The notes beneath the pieces were generated by a model. It worked only from the letters and a program-made list of their open reading frames with translations. It was not told the DNA's origin and ran no database searches. The translations under genes were made by a program, and so were the position numbers. DNA of 64,000 nt from Saussurea involucrata (taxonomy: Eukaryota; Streptophyta; Magnoliopsida; Asterales; Asteraceae), in the NCBI GenBank assembly GCA_033807775.1, contig CM066313.1, forward strand, positions 60,062,484 to 60,126,483, given 5' to 3'. The first letter of the stretch is position 1. The number at the start of each line of letters is the position of its first letter. Shown piece by piece: positions 43,587 to 56,524 of this stretch.

Positions 43587-43866
43587 TGTAGAATTCAGAT
43601 CCGTGCAACAATAATGAAATCGATAATAATGAACAATGAATAGCAATTATTTCAACTTGTCATCCTGTATTAAGCTTTCAATCAGAGAGTTTACAATAAG
43701 AGTCGGAAAGCTAATGAGATGATTAACCTTTTTTCTTAGGCTAATACAACATTATATAGTTCGGGCCCGTGGTTAACAAGCCCACGGCCCGTTCACTATG
43801 GACTAAGATTAAACAAATACAATTTGACCCTTGAACTTTAAATCAACAATAAAACCTGCCCTAACA
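43587..43866 (-). repeat. Element B 3' LTR
   Basis: On minus it runs from TGTTAGGGCAGG (43866) to GAATTCTACA (43587), 280 bp. The PPT AAAGGGGGAGAT lies at 43878-43867. Confidence 0.95.
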
Positions 43867-46800
43867 ATCTCCCCCTTTGATTTGAAGTTCAAATTCGCGC
43901 TCTATCTCTTGCCAGTTGTAGACATAACGTTTGCGAAGAGCGAAATGAACCTCGAAGAATCTGATGGTGCGGCGGTAGTCGAGACGTTCTTCAACCAAAT
44001 CCAAAGCAGTCTGAGCAGTTCTTTCATTCAGATTGGGCACATAGGATACCTTTGGATTTTCGGATTCGTGCTTGATGATCTTCCGAAGAGCGTTTTGAAC
44101 CTTGAGTAGTGTGTCGTCGCAAAATCGATCTACCTGACTGAACCTCATAAACTTCTTTTCTTTCTGAGCGTTGAGGATGACGATCCCAAATTCCGGTTGA
44201 AGCAGCATTGGGTTCTCGGGATACATCGACAGTTCAGGAGCTTTCAGATTCGGTTTGAGCAGATTTACCTTCTTTGATCGGTTCTCGATAGCCATTTGAA
44301 AGTCCGTAAGATAAGACATCATAATAGATCGGACGAGGAATCGACGAACCGCTTCGAGCGCCTTTGTTACAGCAAGCGGTCGGATGGTTCTGGTGCGAAG
44401 GTCTTTCAGAATGACCAGGAGGTCGAACGGATGGAGATGCTTAAAGTCAGCCTCAGAAAAAATCCATTCTTTTCCGTCTTCACGTCGAACAGTGAACACG
44501 GGAAAGACGATCTTCATAATTTTGTTTGACTGAATCTTTAGCACCTCTGAAATTTTATGTTTGGTTCGAACCTGGTCTCTCAGAAGACACCGCTTCATGG
44601 CTTCTACGTATCGGAGTTGACATGCTGGTTCAGGACTGTAGATGCCAAGGTAGAAGGTCGGCTCGATCGGGCGAATTCGGTGAACAAACAGCTTCTTCAG
44701 GGATTCCTCCAGATGAGGAATAAAGACCGTGATCTTCTCCCAATGGTTTTGTTGCTGAGGAGGGGGAGGAAGATCAGGAGTTGTCGTTTGCTAAGGAGAT
44801 GTCGGGATTTCTGCATTGGAGCTTTCGGGTTGATCTGAAGTCGTAGCGGGTTGAGTCGAGTGAACGGGAGGCGTACCATATAAGTTCTGAAGCAGAAGCT
44901 GGTCGTAATCAACATTGTCGTCTTCATCAGTGGGAAACACCAGGTTTACCTCGAAGTTTACGGCTCTAACAGCTTTTTCGTACCATGCGTCTTCGATTTC
45001 CGGGTTGGTTTCGCTTGCAGGATCAATCATTGTGAGCGTCGGCATGTCTGATGGTTCTTGTGTGACCAATTCCTGTATTGAACCCTCGGGCTTTTCAACC
45101 ATTGGGGCTTCATCATCTGAAATATCCATGTCGATGACCATCTGTGCTAACGGCAACTCGGCTTCGGGTGTTTCTGTTGAAGTTGCCGTAGTTAGGGGTT
45201 CCTATTGAACCACAGATGTCGCTGCAGGCTGGATCAGGGAGGCGGTCTCGGTTAGACGTTGTCGCTTCTCCCCCTCACGGTGATCAGGATCCTCCTGGTC
45301 ATCGTGTTTTCGTTTTAGACCGCCAGCTTGACTCTTACAAGTGTCTTCTAGGGAGCGGACCCTCTGAGACAGTGTGGCAAGCACTTTGTTGTAGTCGTTG
45401 AGGGTCGAGTCAATGGCGTCAAGGCGTGAGGTGATGGATGAAGATGGAGCAGTGACCTGGGATCGAAGAATGGAGATCAGGTCTGCTTCGGCAGATGCGG
45501 TTGTGTCAGATTCCTGGAGCAGTTGGGCTAAGAGCATCGTCTTCAAAGTGTCCACCGAATAGGTAGGTTGCGGTTGAGGCGGTGGAGGCACAAAGACAGT
45601 TTCGGTGTTGACGAGGTGGCTCTTTCCTTTGATAGCATGCATCGCTTCGGTAAGTTCAGCAGCTACATGATCCTGCATTTGTTGCTCCATAACCTGTCGG
45701 ACAGCCTCAAGGGTGCTATCCAGAGACCGTTTTGACACAAAGTCGGGTAAAATAACGCCGGGCTCACTTAGAGTACCCGTTAAGGCATCTACCGTAGAGG
45801 TAGAGCCACCTACGTTCACAGCTGGCGTGATATTAACTGTGGTAGGATTTCCGTCCAATCCTCGTATTCCGGTAGTCGGAGACACTATAGACGTTCCGGT
45901 CGGGTCACTAAGAGCCGCGACTTGGTGTTGTACCGCATCAAGTGTCCTAGGCGAAGAATGTTCAGTAACGATAGGCTCTAGACTCGATGGTGCACACAAA
46001 GAAGTCGAGACCGGGGGCTGCTGGTCTCTTATTTCAACACCAACACTCTCCGAATGAGAGGCCGGTGGAAGTTGTCCTTGTTCCCCGTGTAATATTGAAA
46101 CATCCGTCTGTTGTGAGACGAATGAGTGGCTATGGGGGGTGTGCAATTGCTCAGCTAGGTCCACGGAGTCTGTTTCAATACCCCGTCCCAACGGATGAGA
46201 CGGGATAGTAGATGTGGCGACCTGGATATCACTCGGCTGGGGTCGCTCTTGAGCCTCGTTATCTTTACTGCTCGATCTTTCCTGGTTCAACTTTGAACGC
46301 AATTCTCTCCGTCTCGCATGATCTAACTCATCACCTGTATCTCCCTCAGATGTCCTAGGGTTAGGTTAGGTTCCAGCATGTGGAGGTGATCCAAGTGGAA
46401 TGCCAATGGTAAAATCAGGGTTGGGTCCGATACCGTGAGGTATTTGTCTCAGGCGGATGTTTCGGTCGGTATCGGAGTCCGTGGAGTCGGATTCCACGTC
46501 TTCGACTTGCGTACTGGGAGAGGGGGGTTCGGTGATATATGGTTCGGTTGAGTGATGTAGGCGTGGTCTCGAAGATGGACCGACTTGGGCTGAGCTGGAA
46601 CCGGGTTGCGATTCCGCTGCACCACCTACTCTCGTTCCCCTTCCTCTCACAACTAATGTTCCCCGCCCGACAGCACCTGCTTGTCGGGCCCTTCCTCCTC
46701 TCGTCCTAGGACCCACACGTCCCTCATGCCTATTTCCCTGGGCAGGTCCCTCCGGCTCTGGCTGGACCATGGGATTTCCTAATTCTCCCGTATAAGCAAC

Positions 46801-47691
46801 TACCCCTGGTGCAGCGGGATCGGCTATGGCTAGTAGGGCGGCAGGAATGGGCGAGGCGACCGCATCGGATGGGTTGCGGATCACCATGAATTGGAGGTGT
46901 CGGATGGGGCATACCGGATGTGTGATGCGTCTTGGAATGGCGGGATTTGCATCCATGTGTTGATGAACGGCAAGCGAAAGGAAACGCGGATATGGAAGGA
47001 ACTTCTTCTGTTTGGTTCCGCCGAAGTGGCGAATGGTGGTCACAAGTTCACGTCAGATGATCATGACGAAGTCGACGTGGCAGTTGTAGCACATGGCGTG
47101 AACAAGGCGCAAAAAGTCGCCTGTACATTGATCAATACCTTTCCATCGGGCGGATAGGCAGCGGTTGAGTATGGTGAAGAGTGTGTAACAAATCAGCGCC
47201 AAGAACTTGCGATTGAAGACGGATGGCCGTTGAAGGTCGGAGTTGTAACCAAGGGCACGCATTTGGGCGCAAAGTGTAGCATCGTTAACGGCAGGATCGT
47301 ACCGTTCGTGGTTGTTGGCAGTGGCTTCCGGTAGTGAAAGTAATCGGCGAAAAGAGTCGGGCGTCAGAGTAAAAGGGTGGTTGTCTATTTGTGCCGTGAT
47401 GGTCTGAGTGTTGCCAATCGTTCGGACCTGTGCCGTCAGCCAGACTTGTAGAACGTATAGCAAAGGAACGTCGGCGGTGCGAGTTAGTGCCTCATGAATG
47501 GGATGGCGCATCAGAATGTCGAGAATGACCTGATGTTGTGGGTTTGGTCTGAAAAGCGTCGGATCCAAGTAATGATTGTTGGCTTCCAGCTCGATGCCAT
47601 GGTCAGGATCAACCAAGGCAGCATCTGCTACTTCGTCAATGAGTTCCTCCTCCTGAGGAATTTGGTCTTCCGGATGTTGTTTTTCCGCCAT
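43861..47691 (-). pseudogene. Element B ORF3, single frame with four stops
   Basis: This is the best reference for ORF3 of this family: ATG 47691 (MAEKQHPEDQ) to TAG 43863-43861, 1,276 codons in one frame with no frameshift. Stops lie at 47055-47053 (A has TGG), 46368-46366, 45204-45202 and 44793-44791 (both CAG in A). Parts in order: N-terminal block (ALGYNSDLQ, LFTILNRCLS), basic Gly/Arg-rich linker, RGLDGNPTTVNIT, coiled coil (residues about 590-700), GLKRKHDD...GEKRQR nuclear-signal-like segment, acidic stretch, C-terminal domain (KEWIFSEADFKHLHPFD, MRFSQVDRFCDDTLLKV). The last residues (KGGDC) are read from the polypurine tract and the stop is supplied by the LTR (TGT TAG). No membrane segment is evident, so an envelope role is not supported. 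Confidence 0.88.
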
Positions 47692-47699
47692 GTATAAAT

Positions 47700-48476
47700 C
47701 TGTCAAAAAAAAAGGCGCACTGTTAGGAACTTAATCAGAAGGACAAGTGCAGGCGCGTACCTTAGCGTTGAATGGCTCAATCTGAGAAAGATCGAGGACG
47801 GATATGAAGAAAACAGGTACCAAACAGACACAACAGCAGTGGAATCCGGATGTAAGACATGGAGTCCGGATAGAGCCAAGGAGTCCGGACAGCAGCATTG
47901 TCCGGATGAAGATATAGCAAGACAAGGTGTCCGGATAAGTCCAAGGAGTCCGGATAACAGGTGTGTCCGGATAGGCATTCGTATGGGTCCGGGTAACAGA
48001 GTTTGTCCGGACCAAGGTTCCCGGATACATAAGTTTTCCGGATAATACTATGTCCGGACACGCAAGACTATCCGGTAGTTGAACTTACTGGAAACCCGAT
48101 GGTTTCCGGACAACTAGGTTTCCGGTTGAATTGAGTGTCCGGATGAAAGGACAAGTCGATGCATGAGTCCGGGTAGAACCGCATCCGGATGAATGTTCCC
48201 GGACACTATGACAGTGTCCGGACGATAATGCAAATCTATTTCTTAGCGATCGAGAGGCCTAAACAGGTGCTAAAGAGTACATGAAGCATCGATGTGAGAA
48301 TCTAAGCACTGTAGGTAATCTAAACCTCCGATTAATGGTCCATTAAGCACGAAACCGAAGTACCCCAAAGGGTTTTCGTGTTTACTATTGAATCGAACCA
48401 AATAGTGGTCGATTTGTGGTGCAAAATGTGTGATACTCGATGAAAGATTAATAGCAATGATATTCGTAGCACATAC
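47700..48476 (-). other. Putative 5'-UTR intron of ORF3 (B), rich in TCCGG
   Basis: The donor GTATGT (48476-48471) follows CAG; the acceptor is CCTTTTTTTTTGACAG ending at 47700, with a CTAAC word about 25 nt before it. ATG 47691 is eight bases further. TCCGG words fill 47824-48240. Confidence 0.55.
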
Positions 48477-48617
48477 CTGAGTTTGGGACTGAAAAACAAG
48501 CGTGAGTCGGTGATTGGAGAGGAGTCCGTGTGCGCGAGAGAGAAAGCAATAGGGTTTAGGGTTTTAGCTCGAAAATGTCCGGATGGGCAAATGACAATGG
48601 TCCGGGTGTCTTATATA
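48477..48617 (-). promoter_or_regulatory. Internal promoter and leader exon for ORF3 (B)
   Basis: TATATAA (48617-48611), AAACCCTAAACCCT (48565-48551), a CT-rich stretch and exon end at 48477 repeat the order seen in A. Confidence 0.6.
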
Positions 48618-49309
48618 ACCCGGGTGTTGTCCGGTTTCACGACCGACCCGGATTGACCCGGTCCGGATACTGTCCGGAAAACAAGAGTATCCGGTTACTG
48701 TCCGGATAACTCTGGTGTGTCCTGTTTCGGGAATTCTCAGAAAACGGAACCTTGTTATGAGATTCGTCTCTTGCTCCCCCTCAGACTGAGCATGGGAATG
48801 CCATTGCTCCCCCTCGAATCGTGCAGTAGGGTGCAGTGGAGGGGATCGAGATACAGATAGTGTGGGCGTTTAAAAGAGGAACTGTGTCGCTCCCCCTCAA
48901 GTGATGACAATAATTTAGACATAGGAGTGCCCACACACATAAAACCTTTTGACGCGTAAAGGAAAACAAAAACTGTGTGTGACGCTTCCCCTCAAAGTCT
49001 GAGTAAACTTACCTGATGTCGCAGTGTGCTCCCCCTGAACACAATGGAAGATGGTGAAAGTACAGAGATAATGAAGTAAACAAAACAAACGATGGTATGA
49101 AGTGAAAGAAACACACGAAGAAAGAGATAATCCAGAAAAATAGACGAAATCTACCTAAATAATACAGATACTAAAGCTAACTAAGTAACCGAGACAAGTA
49201 GAATACCAGTGCAAGGAAGTGTATACTCAATCAGCAAGAGTGTTAACTCCGGATGATGAGAGGACAGTTACTCGTAGAGGTATGGAACTTGTAAAGGTAC
49301 ACAGTCGGA
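48618..49309 (-). other. Element B post-pol spacer: polypurine array and donor
   Basis: GGGGGAGC copies (minus) lie at about 49030, 48990, 48893, 48808 and 48775. The CAG|GTAAGT donor has GT at 49012-49011. TCCGG words lie at 48590-48720. No gene is seen. Confidence 0.75.
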
Positions 49310-52300
49310 TTAAGTTTTCAGGTTTAGCATACCGAGCTTGAACACAAGACTTTTAAAGCGTTTTTCGTCCAAGGCTTTGGTAAAGAGGTCAGCTAACTGA
49401 TGTTCTGTATTGATAAAGTAGAGCTCGACGGTACCTCTTTCGACGTGATCTTTAATGAAATAATACCGAACGTCGATGTGCTTTGTCTTTGTGTGTTGGA
49501 CCGGGTTACTTGAAATTGCAATGGCGCTCTTGGAGTCACAGTATATTGGGATTTTGACATACGTGAACCCGTAGTCCTTAAGTTGTGTCCTCATCCAGAT
49601 GACTTGAGAGCAGCAGCTCGCGGCGGCCACGTACTCGGCTTCGGCAGTTGACGTGGACACGCACTGTTGTTTCTTTGATGCCCAACTTACCAGGCTATCT
49701 CTCAAGAATTGGATGTGTCCCGAAGTGCTCTTGCAGTCCAACATGCATCCCGCGTGATCCGTATCCGAGTAAGCGGAGAGTCCAAAACCTGTCTCTTTCG
49801 GGTACCAGAGGCCAAGATCAGCAATACCACGTAAATAACGAAAAATACGTTTAACAGCATTGTAATGAGACTCTTTAGGGTTGGACTGATAACGGGCGCA
49901 AAGAAATGTCGAGAACATGATGTCCGGTCTACTGGCAGTTAAATACATTAAAGAACCAATCATTCCCCGATACAATTTGGCGTTGACAGCCTTACCATTA
50001 GGATCGGCGTCAAGCTTTGTATTGGTTGCCATGGGAGTTTTCATTGGTGAGGACTGGTCCAATTGGAATTTTCGAAGAATATCCCGAATGTATTTGGATT
50101 GGTTTATGAAAATTCCGGTCGACAGTTGTTTAACTTGAAGACCAAGGAAAAAATTCATCTCACAAAGCATACTCATTTTAAAAAAAATTCCCATGAGTTT
50201 GGCAAAGTTCTTCGCATATAATGGACTAGTAGAACCGAAAATGATGTCATCGACGTATACCTGAACTAGAATTATATGGCCCTTTTCGTTCTTGATAAAC
50301 AATATGGAATCAATGGTACCTCGAGTGAACTCGGCTTCTAACAAGAACTTTGATAGCGCGTTGTACCATGCTCGCGGAGCCTGCTTTAGACCATATAGTG
50401 CTTTGTCCAAGATGTAGACATGATCGGGCTTCGAGTCATCCACAAATCCGTCGGGTTGCGACACGTAAACTTCTTCTAGTAGATCGCCATAAAGAAAAGT
50501 TGTCTTCACATTCATTTGGAAGACTGTGAAGTTCTTGTGTGCAGCATAAGCGAGAAACATATGGATTACTTCAATGCGAGCGACCGGAGCGTAGGTCTCA
50601 TCATAGTCGATCCCCTCTTGTTGCCGGTATCCTTTGGCCACAAGACGTGCCTTATTGTGAACCAGAATGCCGTCCTCGTCCTTCTTATTTTTGAAAATCC
50701 ATTTGGTGCCTATCACAGTTTTGTGCGAAGGACGGGGAACCAGTCGCCACACATTTAGAGCTTCGAATTGATTCAGCTCCTCTTGCATGGCGATGATCCA
50801 ATCTGGATCTTCGAGCGCTTCACGAACGTTCGTCGGCTCGATCTTGCTTAAGAATCCAGAAAATAGGCAGAAGTTGGCAGAAGCGCCTCGTGTACGTACA
50901 GGAGTGGAAGGATCACAGATGATTTGATGCAGGGGATGTGCCCTTGTCCATTTGGTGGTGTGCGGAAGCGGCTGTTGAGTAGAGTGAGATGCGTCCGGAT
51001 CCACAAATGCACCAGAGGGAAGGTCTTGAACTTGTTCAAGTGTAGCAGTTGTGTTTCTTGGAGGAAGTGGGGGAGGATTCGTTGATGGTTGAACAATCTC
51101 TGGGTCCGAGGAGGTCTGAGGTTGAACATCGGTTGTAGCATAGGACGAATCATTCGGAGCGATCTCTGAGAGTATAGGTTCCTCCGGGGGGGTTACAGTA
51201 CCGGGTGTACTCGAATCAGGTGAGGATGGTTGAGCTGTCTTCACAGAAGTTGAGGGTGTACTCGTAGACGGTGGCGGACCAGTTAAGTCAATCGAATCCG
51301 CATTGCGAACACCTTCAATGCGTGGGTGTGCTGAGACACGTGTGGAAGAGTTAGCAGTGTCATCATAAAAGAATTCAAATAGTAAATCTAAATCAGAAAG
51401 ATTATCATTCGATGAAGATGCATGATTCGGATTTACTAAGGCTTGTGTAGATCCCGAACTTGGAGGTCCAGAAGCTAACACACCAGTTAAACCGGGTTCT
51501 GAACTGAGTTGTTCAGAAGCCAAATCTGCGGCTTCGTCGAATGTCACGTTTATGCTTTCAACAACGGTTTTAGTCCGTTTGTTGTGAACGCGATACGCCT
51601 TAGCCTACATGGAGTATCCAATAAAGACTCCTTCATCCGCCTTGGGGCTGAATTTCCCGAGATCATCCTTGTCGTTTAATACATAGCACGTGCAACCAAA
51701 TGCATGGAAGTAGCCGACGGTTGGAATGTGATTATTCATGATCTCGTACGGTGTCTTGTTGAACCGCTTGAGAAGGATAGAGCGGTTTTACGTGTAACAA
51801 GCCGTAGATACCGCCTCAGCCCATAGAAATAGCGGTAGATTTGCCTGGGATAGCATTGTTCGAGCAGCTTCAACTAGGGTACGATTCCGTCTTTCTACCA
51901 CTCCGTTTTGTTGAGGAGTGCGTGCTGCAGAGAAAGTGTGTGTGATGCCCATGGATCGCAGATAGTCATCCACCTTCTGATTCTTGAATTCCGTCCCGTT
52001 GTCAGTTCTGATGGACTGAACTTATTGAAGCTTGTTCTGATGGACAGTCTTCAGGTGATCAATGATGAGCTCCGGAGTTTCGTCCTTCGAGCGTAAGAAC
52101 ATCACCCAAGCGTAGCGAGAATAGTCGTCCACCATCACTAGCACGTATTTGCGTTTGTTGATGCTCGGAACACGCATTGGACCACACAAATCCATGTGAA
52201 TGAGTTCGAGGGTCCGGGACGTGCTCGGAGTTGCCTTAGGAGGATGTGATGCACGCGTCATCTTTCCCTTTTCGCAGGCCCCACAGAGACGGTCCTTCAC

Positions 52301-52795
52301 AAACGGAAGTTGGGGCACGCCTCTGACATGTTTGCCTAGCACCAGTTGATTGATACTTCTGAAGTTGAGGTGCGAAAGACGTCTATGCCAGAGCCAGACT
52401 TGGTCAGAATCGGCTTTGGACAGGAGGCAGACAGGTTTGTTGGTTTGGATTGCTGCGAGGTCGATGGTGTATAGATTGGTCTTTCGAGTCCCAACCAGTA
52501 GCTCTTCTCCGTTGTTGTTGAGGATTCGACACCGTGTGGCTTTAAAGCTGACCTCCAGATCCTTACCGCATAATTGACCGATGCTGAAAAGGTTGTGTCC
52601 TAATCCTGCGACGTGGGATACCTTCTTGATCGTTATCTTGTCTTGTACGATATCGCCGTAGCCCACGATCGGCGACCTTTCGTTATTTCCAAATCTCACG
52701 TCTCCGCAGTATTCTTCCTTGTAATTCGTGAGAAGCTCCCTTCGTTCGGTCATGTGCTTGGAGCATCCAGAGTCTAAGTACCACACATGACCGTT
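49310..52795 (-). pseudogene. pol: Element B pol, one frame with three stops
   Basis: Collinear with A: protease WYLDSGCSKHMT, integrase CGACEKGK, VDDYSR, RTDNGTEFKN, QQNGVVERRNRT, RT and RNase H to TAA at 49310. Stops are TAA 52024-52022 (CAA in A), TAA 51790-51788 and TAG 51607-51605 (AAG in A); the last 745 codons are open. RT motif A reads [11 protein letters not shown], with Asn in place of the catalytic Asp kept in [10 protein letters not shown] is intact. The frame is +1 relative to gag, as in A, and an acceptor-like TTGTTTTGCAG (AG 52797-52796) sits 13 nt after the gag stop. Confidence 0.92.
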
Positions 52796-52812
52796 CTGCA
52801 AAACAAGGTTAG
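52796..52812 (-). promoter_or_regulatory. Splice-acceptor-like site at the gag/pol junction (B)
   Basis: CACTAAC overlaps the gag stop and is followed by CTTGTTTTGCAG, with AG at 52797-52796. Confidence 0.45.
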
Positions 52813-55800
52813 TGACGTTTAGGTACCCAAATTTGTTTGGGTCCTTGGGGGTTAGAGTGGGAACCGTCTGGGGAAATTTGCTTTGACACATCCTTTCCTT
52901 TAGGTGCAGATTTTACACCGTTGGAGGGAACTGGTTTTGGCACTGGTTTCCTCTTGGGTGCAGAATATGCATCTTTTGGAGGAATAGATTTTGGGGCAGA
53001 TTTCCACCTTGGTGCCGGTTTAACTTCAGTAGGAGCAGCCCGTGTAGGAATGGGTCGGGTCTCCCGCTGAGGTTTAACCGTTTGATTGATATCCCGTTTA
53101 TCATGATGTGGTTGCCTTTTATTTTGAGGTTTGCGCTTATGAAGCAAGTTTTCAACAAAGTAAGGCGCATACCAAGCATTATTATGAATGTCATCAAAAT
53201 TATTCCAACCACAACTAGAGCAACATAGACAATCATGCGATAACTGAATCAATTGATGAAGAGAGTTAATTTTGACAGGAAAAGAAACATCAAAATAGTT
53301 CCAATTATTCCAAGCATTATTGTCTTTGTTTATCCTAAAGTTGAAAACAGGTGGGGAAAACTTTGATGCATCCTTCTTGACAGAGTCCCTCTTTAGCCAC
53401 TTTGGTTTTTCGTTATGTGCGCGGCCATTTTTATCTGAAACAGCCGGGACAGAATGATCAGTGACTTTTGGAGAAACGGGTGTCTTTGTGGTCGATTGTT
53501 CGGTCTTTTGCTTCGGCTGGGATTGTTTTTGATCATTTAAAGCATTTTTAAGAATCTTGTTCACAGCCGGAGTCTTGGTTTGGGAACAGTCGCCCTTTAG
53601 AAAATTGACCGGACGATTAACCACTGGAGACAAAAAATCAGGTTGACTTGGAGAAATAGTAAGATTGGCAGTCAATGGTCCGTTTTCTGCCTTTGGCTGT
53701 GATTTCTTTTTAGAAACTGGTTTTGAGGTTGGTTTAGACTGAGAAATCTTGATCACAGCTCGGGACTTTGTTTGAGGACCGCTTTCTTGCAAGGAGGTAT
53801 CCGTATGATCAATCACGGTTGATAGAAAATCAGTGTGACTAGGAAGAGGTTTGTCAAAGGGAAACGAATCAAACTCTTCCTCACTGTTGCCTTCGGAGTT
53901 CATGTACGCTGAGAAATCTATCATGTGAGTATCAGGAACTAAAACAGGTGAGAAAGGCGAGGAACACTTTGTGTTTGTGTGTTTAGGGGAACTTGGTGCG
54001 GAAGCTTTTGAAAAATCAGAGTCTAAATTCCTTTTAACACAGTCGTCTTGAGAAATGTTACTTTCTTGAGAAGAGATATTTCCAATGAAGGCTTTACACG
54101 ATGATGTGTCAGATAAGTTGGAAGAAAGATCAGGGGAATTCTGTTTTTGAGCTTGGAGAAGGTTAATCTGTTCTTGGAGTTGAACACTTCTCATGTGCTC
54201 TTTCATCGTTTCTCTTGTCATTTCAGACAATTTGGATGAGAGCGTATTTATTTCCCACTGAAATTTTTCCTTTTCCTCACTTGACATACCATCGGTTTTC
54301 TCAGTTTTGAGTTTCTCAAGATCCTTAATTAACTCATTCTTCTCATTTTGAAAAACCAACCTTTCCTTTTCAAGTGACTCTTCCAACTCGACTATCCTTG
54401 CTTCCAAGATGAGAGGGGGAACATAGAGTTTGAACTCATCCGTCTCGGTCTTGGTTGCAGGTGCTACATCCTCATCCTTCTTCGTGGAATCCTTGGGTGT
54501 GGCTACCTTGTAGGGGTCGAAGTAGTCATTAGAGAGGTACTTTTTGTTCTTTTGGTATGAATAGTTTAAAGGCTCATAGCAAAATGGAAGTTGAATTTCT
54601 CGTTTGTGTGTGCGCTTGTATTCCTCGGTTTCCTCCTCCTTTTCTAGTTCAAGGGGACCAGTCCATTTAATTGCATATTCCGGATACTTTTTATCTAGAC
54701 CATAACATGCAAAGTCATACAGAGCGGGTACATGCCATCTTCCTTTTTTAAATAGTGTGGGTTATCATATCCGATTCCCCACTCTTTGTTAAAGTATGTG
54801 AACTCTTTAGGTTTGTTCAGGAAAATGGTTTGATCAGTTTGTCCCCTTTTGTGGAGTTTGGTTTCAAGGTTTAGAATTTTAGCTACATACTCCTTGTGTT
54901 GAACTTGAAGAGAAGAACATTGATAAATAATGTCTTCTTTCTCATTCAAGCACTGATCAAGCTGACGCTGGAGTTCAGATATTCTGGCCCTTAAGTCTTT
55001 AGGTGCTAATGAAAGGATTTTGCAACGATCTTTTAAATCAGCATTTTCAGACTTGTACTTTTCAGTTAATTTCTTTTGAACATTAAGCTTTTCAGTTATT
55101 GAGGTAATTTCAAGCTTTTGTTCCGTATTTGTGGCCACGATGGAGGTTGCCCTTTCAGTTACGGTTTGCAATTGAAGTGAGAAGTTTTGTAAGCAAGAGT
55201 CACATACCTGATTTGCTTTTGCCTTGTCTTCATCAGTAGACGAGTGGTATCCCATGAAAGCATCAGCACCTTCATATTCTTCCTCATCATCAGATTTGCC
55301 GAGCCAGTACTCATTTTCAGCGAACATCACCTCTCCAGCCTCCTTTTGTCTGGCCAGGGCAAGTTTGGCCTCATAATAATGAGAGTTCTTCACAGTAGGC
55401 TGACGACAATCTTTAGCAAAATGACCGTGTTTCCCGCAGTTGTAGCATTTCACAGGTTCATCTCTCTACTTGCGGTCACTTTTCTCTGTCTTTTCCTTCT
55501 TCTCAGATCTCTCTTGCTCTTCTACCTTCTTATTTCCTTCATACCGATCCTTATAGTCGTGACGCTTATTGGAGGCGGTGGAGAAGCGTTGACTATTGGA
55601 GGACGGCTTCTTGTAGAACTTTTGTTGTTGAAAGGATTTGGTCAGAAGAGCAATAGCTTTCATTAATTCCGATGCTTCATCATCATCATCGTCACCGTCT
55701 TTCTCGTTCTCAGATTCTGACTCGGAAGGACTATGTTGTGGACCACGTCTGGATTGGCTGTTTGAAGATTTCCCCATTTTTGAAGTCATTAGGGCAATCA

Positions 55801-56524
55801 GATCAGTAGATGGTTTCGGCTCATTCTTCTTCTCTCCCAGTAGCTCATTCACCTCATCTTCGTCTTGGAGAAGTGTCTCGTACAGTTCATTGATGTTTAT
55901 GTTCTCTATCAAGTTGTTGTGCTTGACATGAGAAGCATACACTTTCCATTCGGGTAGCAAGTTGTTGAGGAATTTGAGTGCATTCTCAGTATTGGAACGA
56001 ACAATTTTATTCTTGTTCAGTTCATTGAGAAGTAGACAAAACCGTTCATAGGTCTGGGTCAGAGATTCACCGTTTCGTTTCTTGAAACCATCGAACTTGG
56101 TTATCGCACTGTTTATCTTTAGCTGATTACCTACTACGCTCCCTCGCATCATTTTGGCTACTTGGTCCCACATACCCTTAGCCGTCTCCTTGTAACTGTC
56201 TATTGCAGTGTAGATAGAATTAGGAAGGGCTTGTATCAGATATCTCTGTACATGCTTTTCTCCTTCGGTCATGCCTCTTTCATATTCTGTCATCTCAGCA
56301 AGAGTCTTCTTCTCACGTCGAGCGTCTGCAGTTGCAGTTGCAGGTATTGCCTTCATCGGTGGGTCAATCGGGCCATTGTCCAGGGCTCCCTTGATGTATT
56401 CATAATTGTCCTTGGACTCTATGAAAATCATAAACCTGTCTCGCCATTGGCTGTACTCGTTCGGGTAGAGACATGGTGGCTTAGTGTCGGTGCCAGTTGC
56501 GAGAGCATCACGAGAAGTAGACAT
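52809..56524 (-). pseudogene. gag: Element B gag
   Basis: ATG 56524 (MSTSRDALATG) starts the copia capsid domain (LYPNEYSQWRDRFMIF, GMWDQVAKMMRGS, LTQTYERFCLLLNELNK). TAG at 55468-55466 stands where A has AAG, just before the zinc knuckle CYNCGKHGHFAKDC. The coiled coil follows until a G is lost near 54741-54750, which shifts the frame. The third part keeps five Cs where A has four, so the A frameshift is absent. It holds one Cys module (CLCCSSCGWNNF) and ends GPKQIWVPKRH at the gag/pol junction. Confidence 0.88.
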
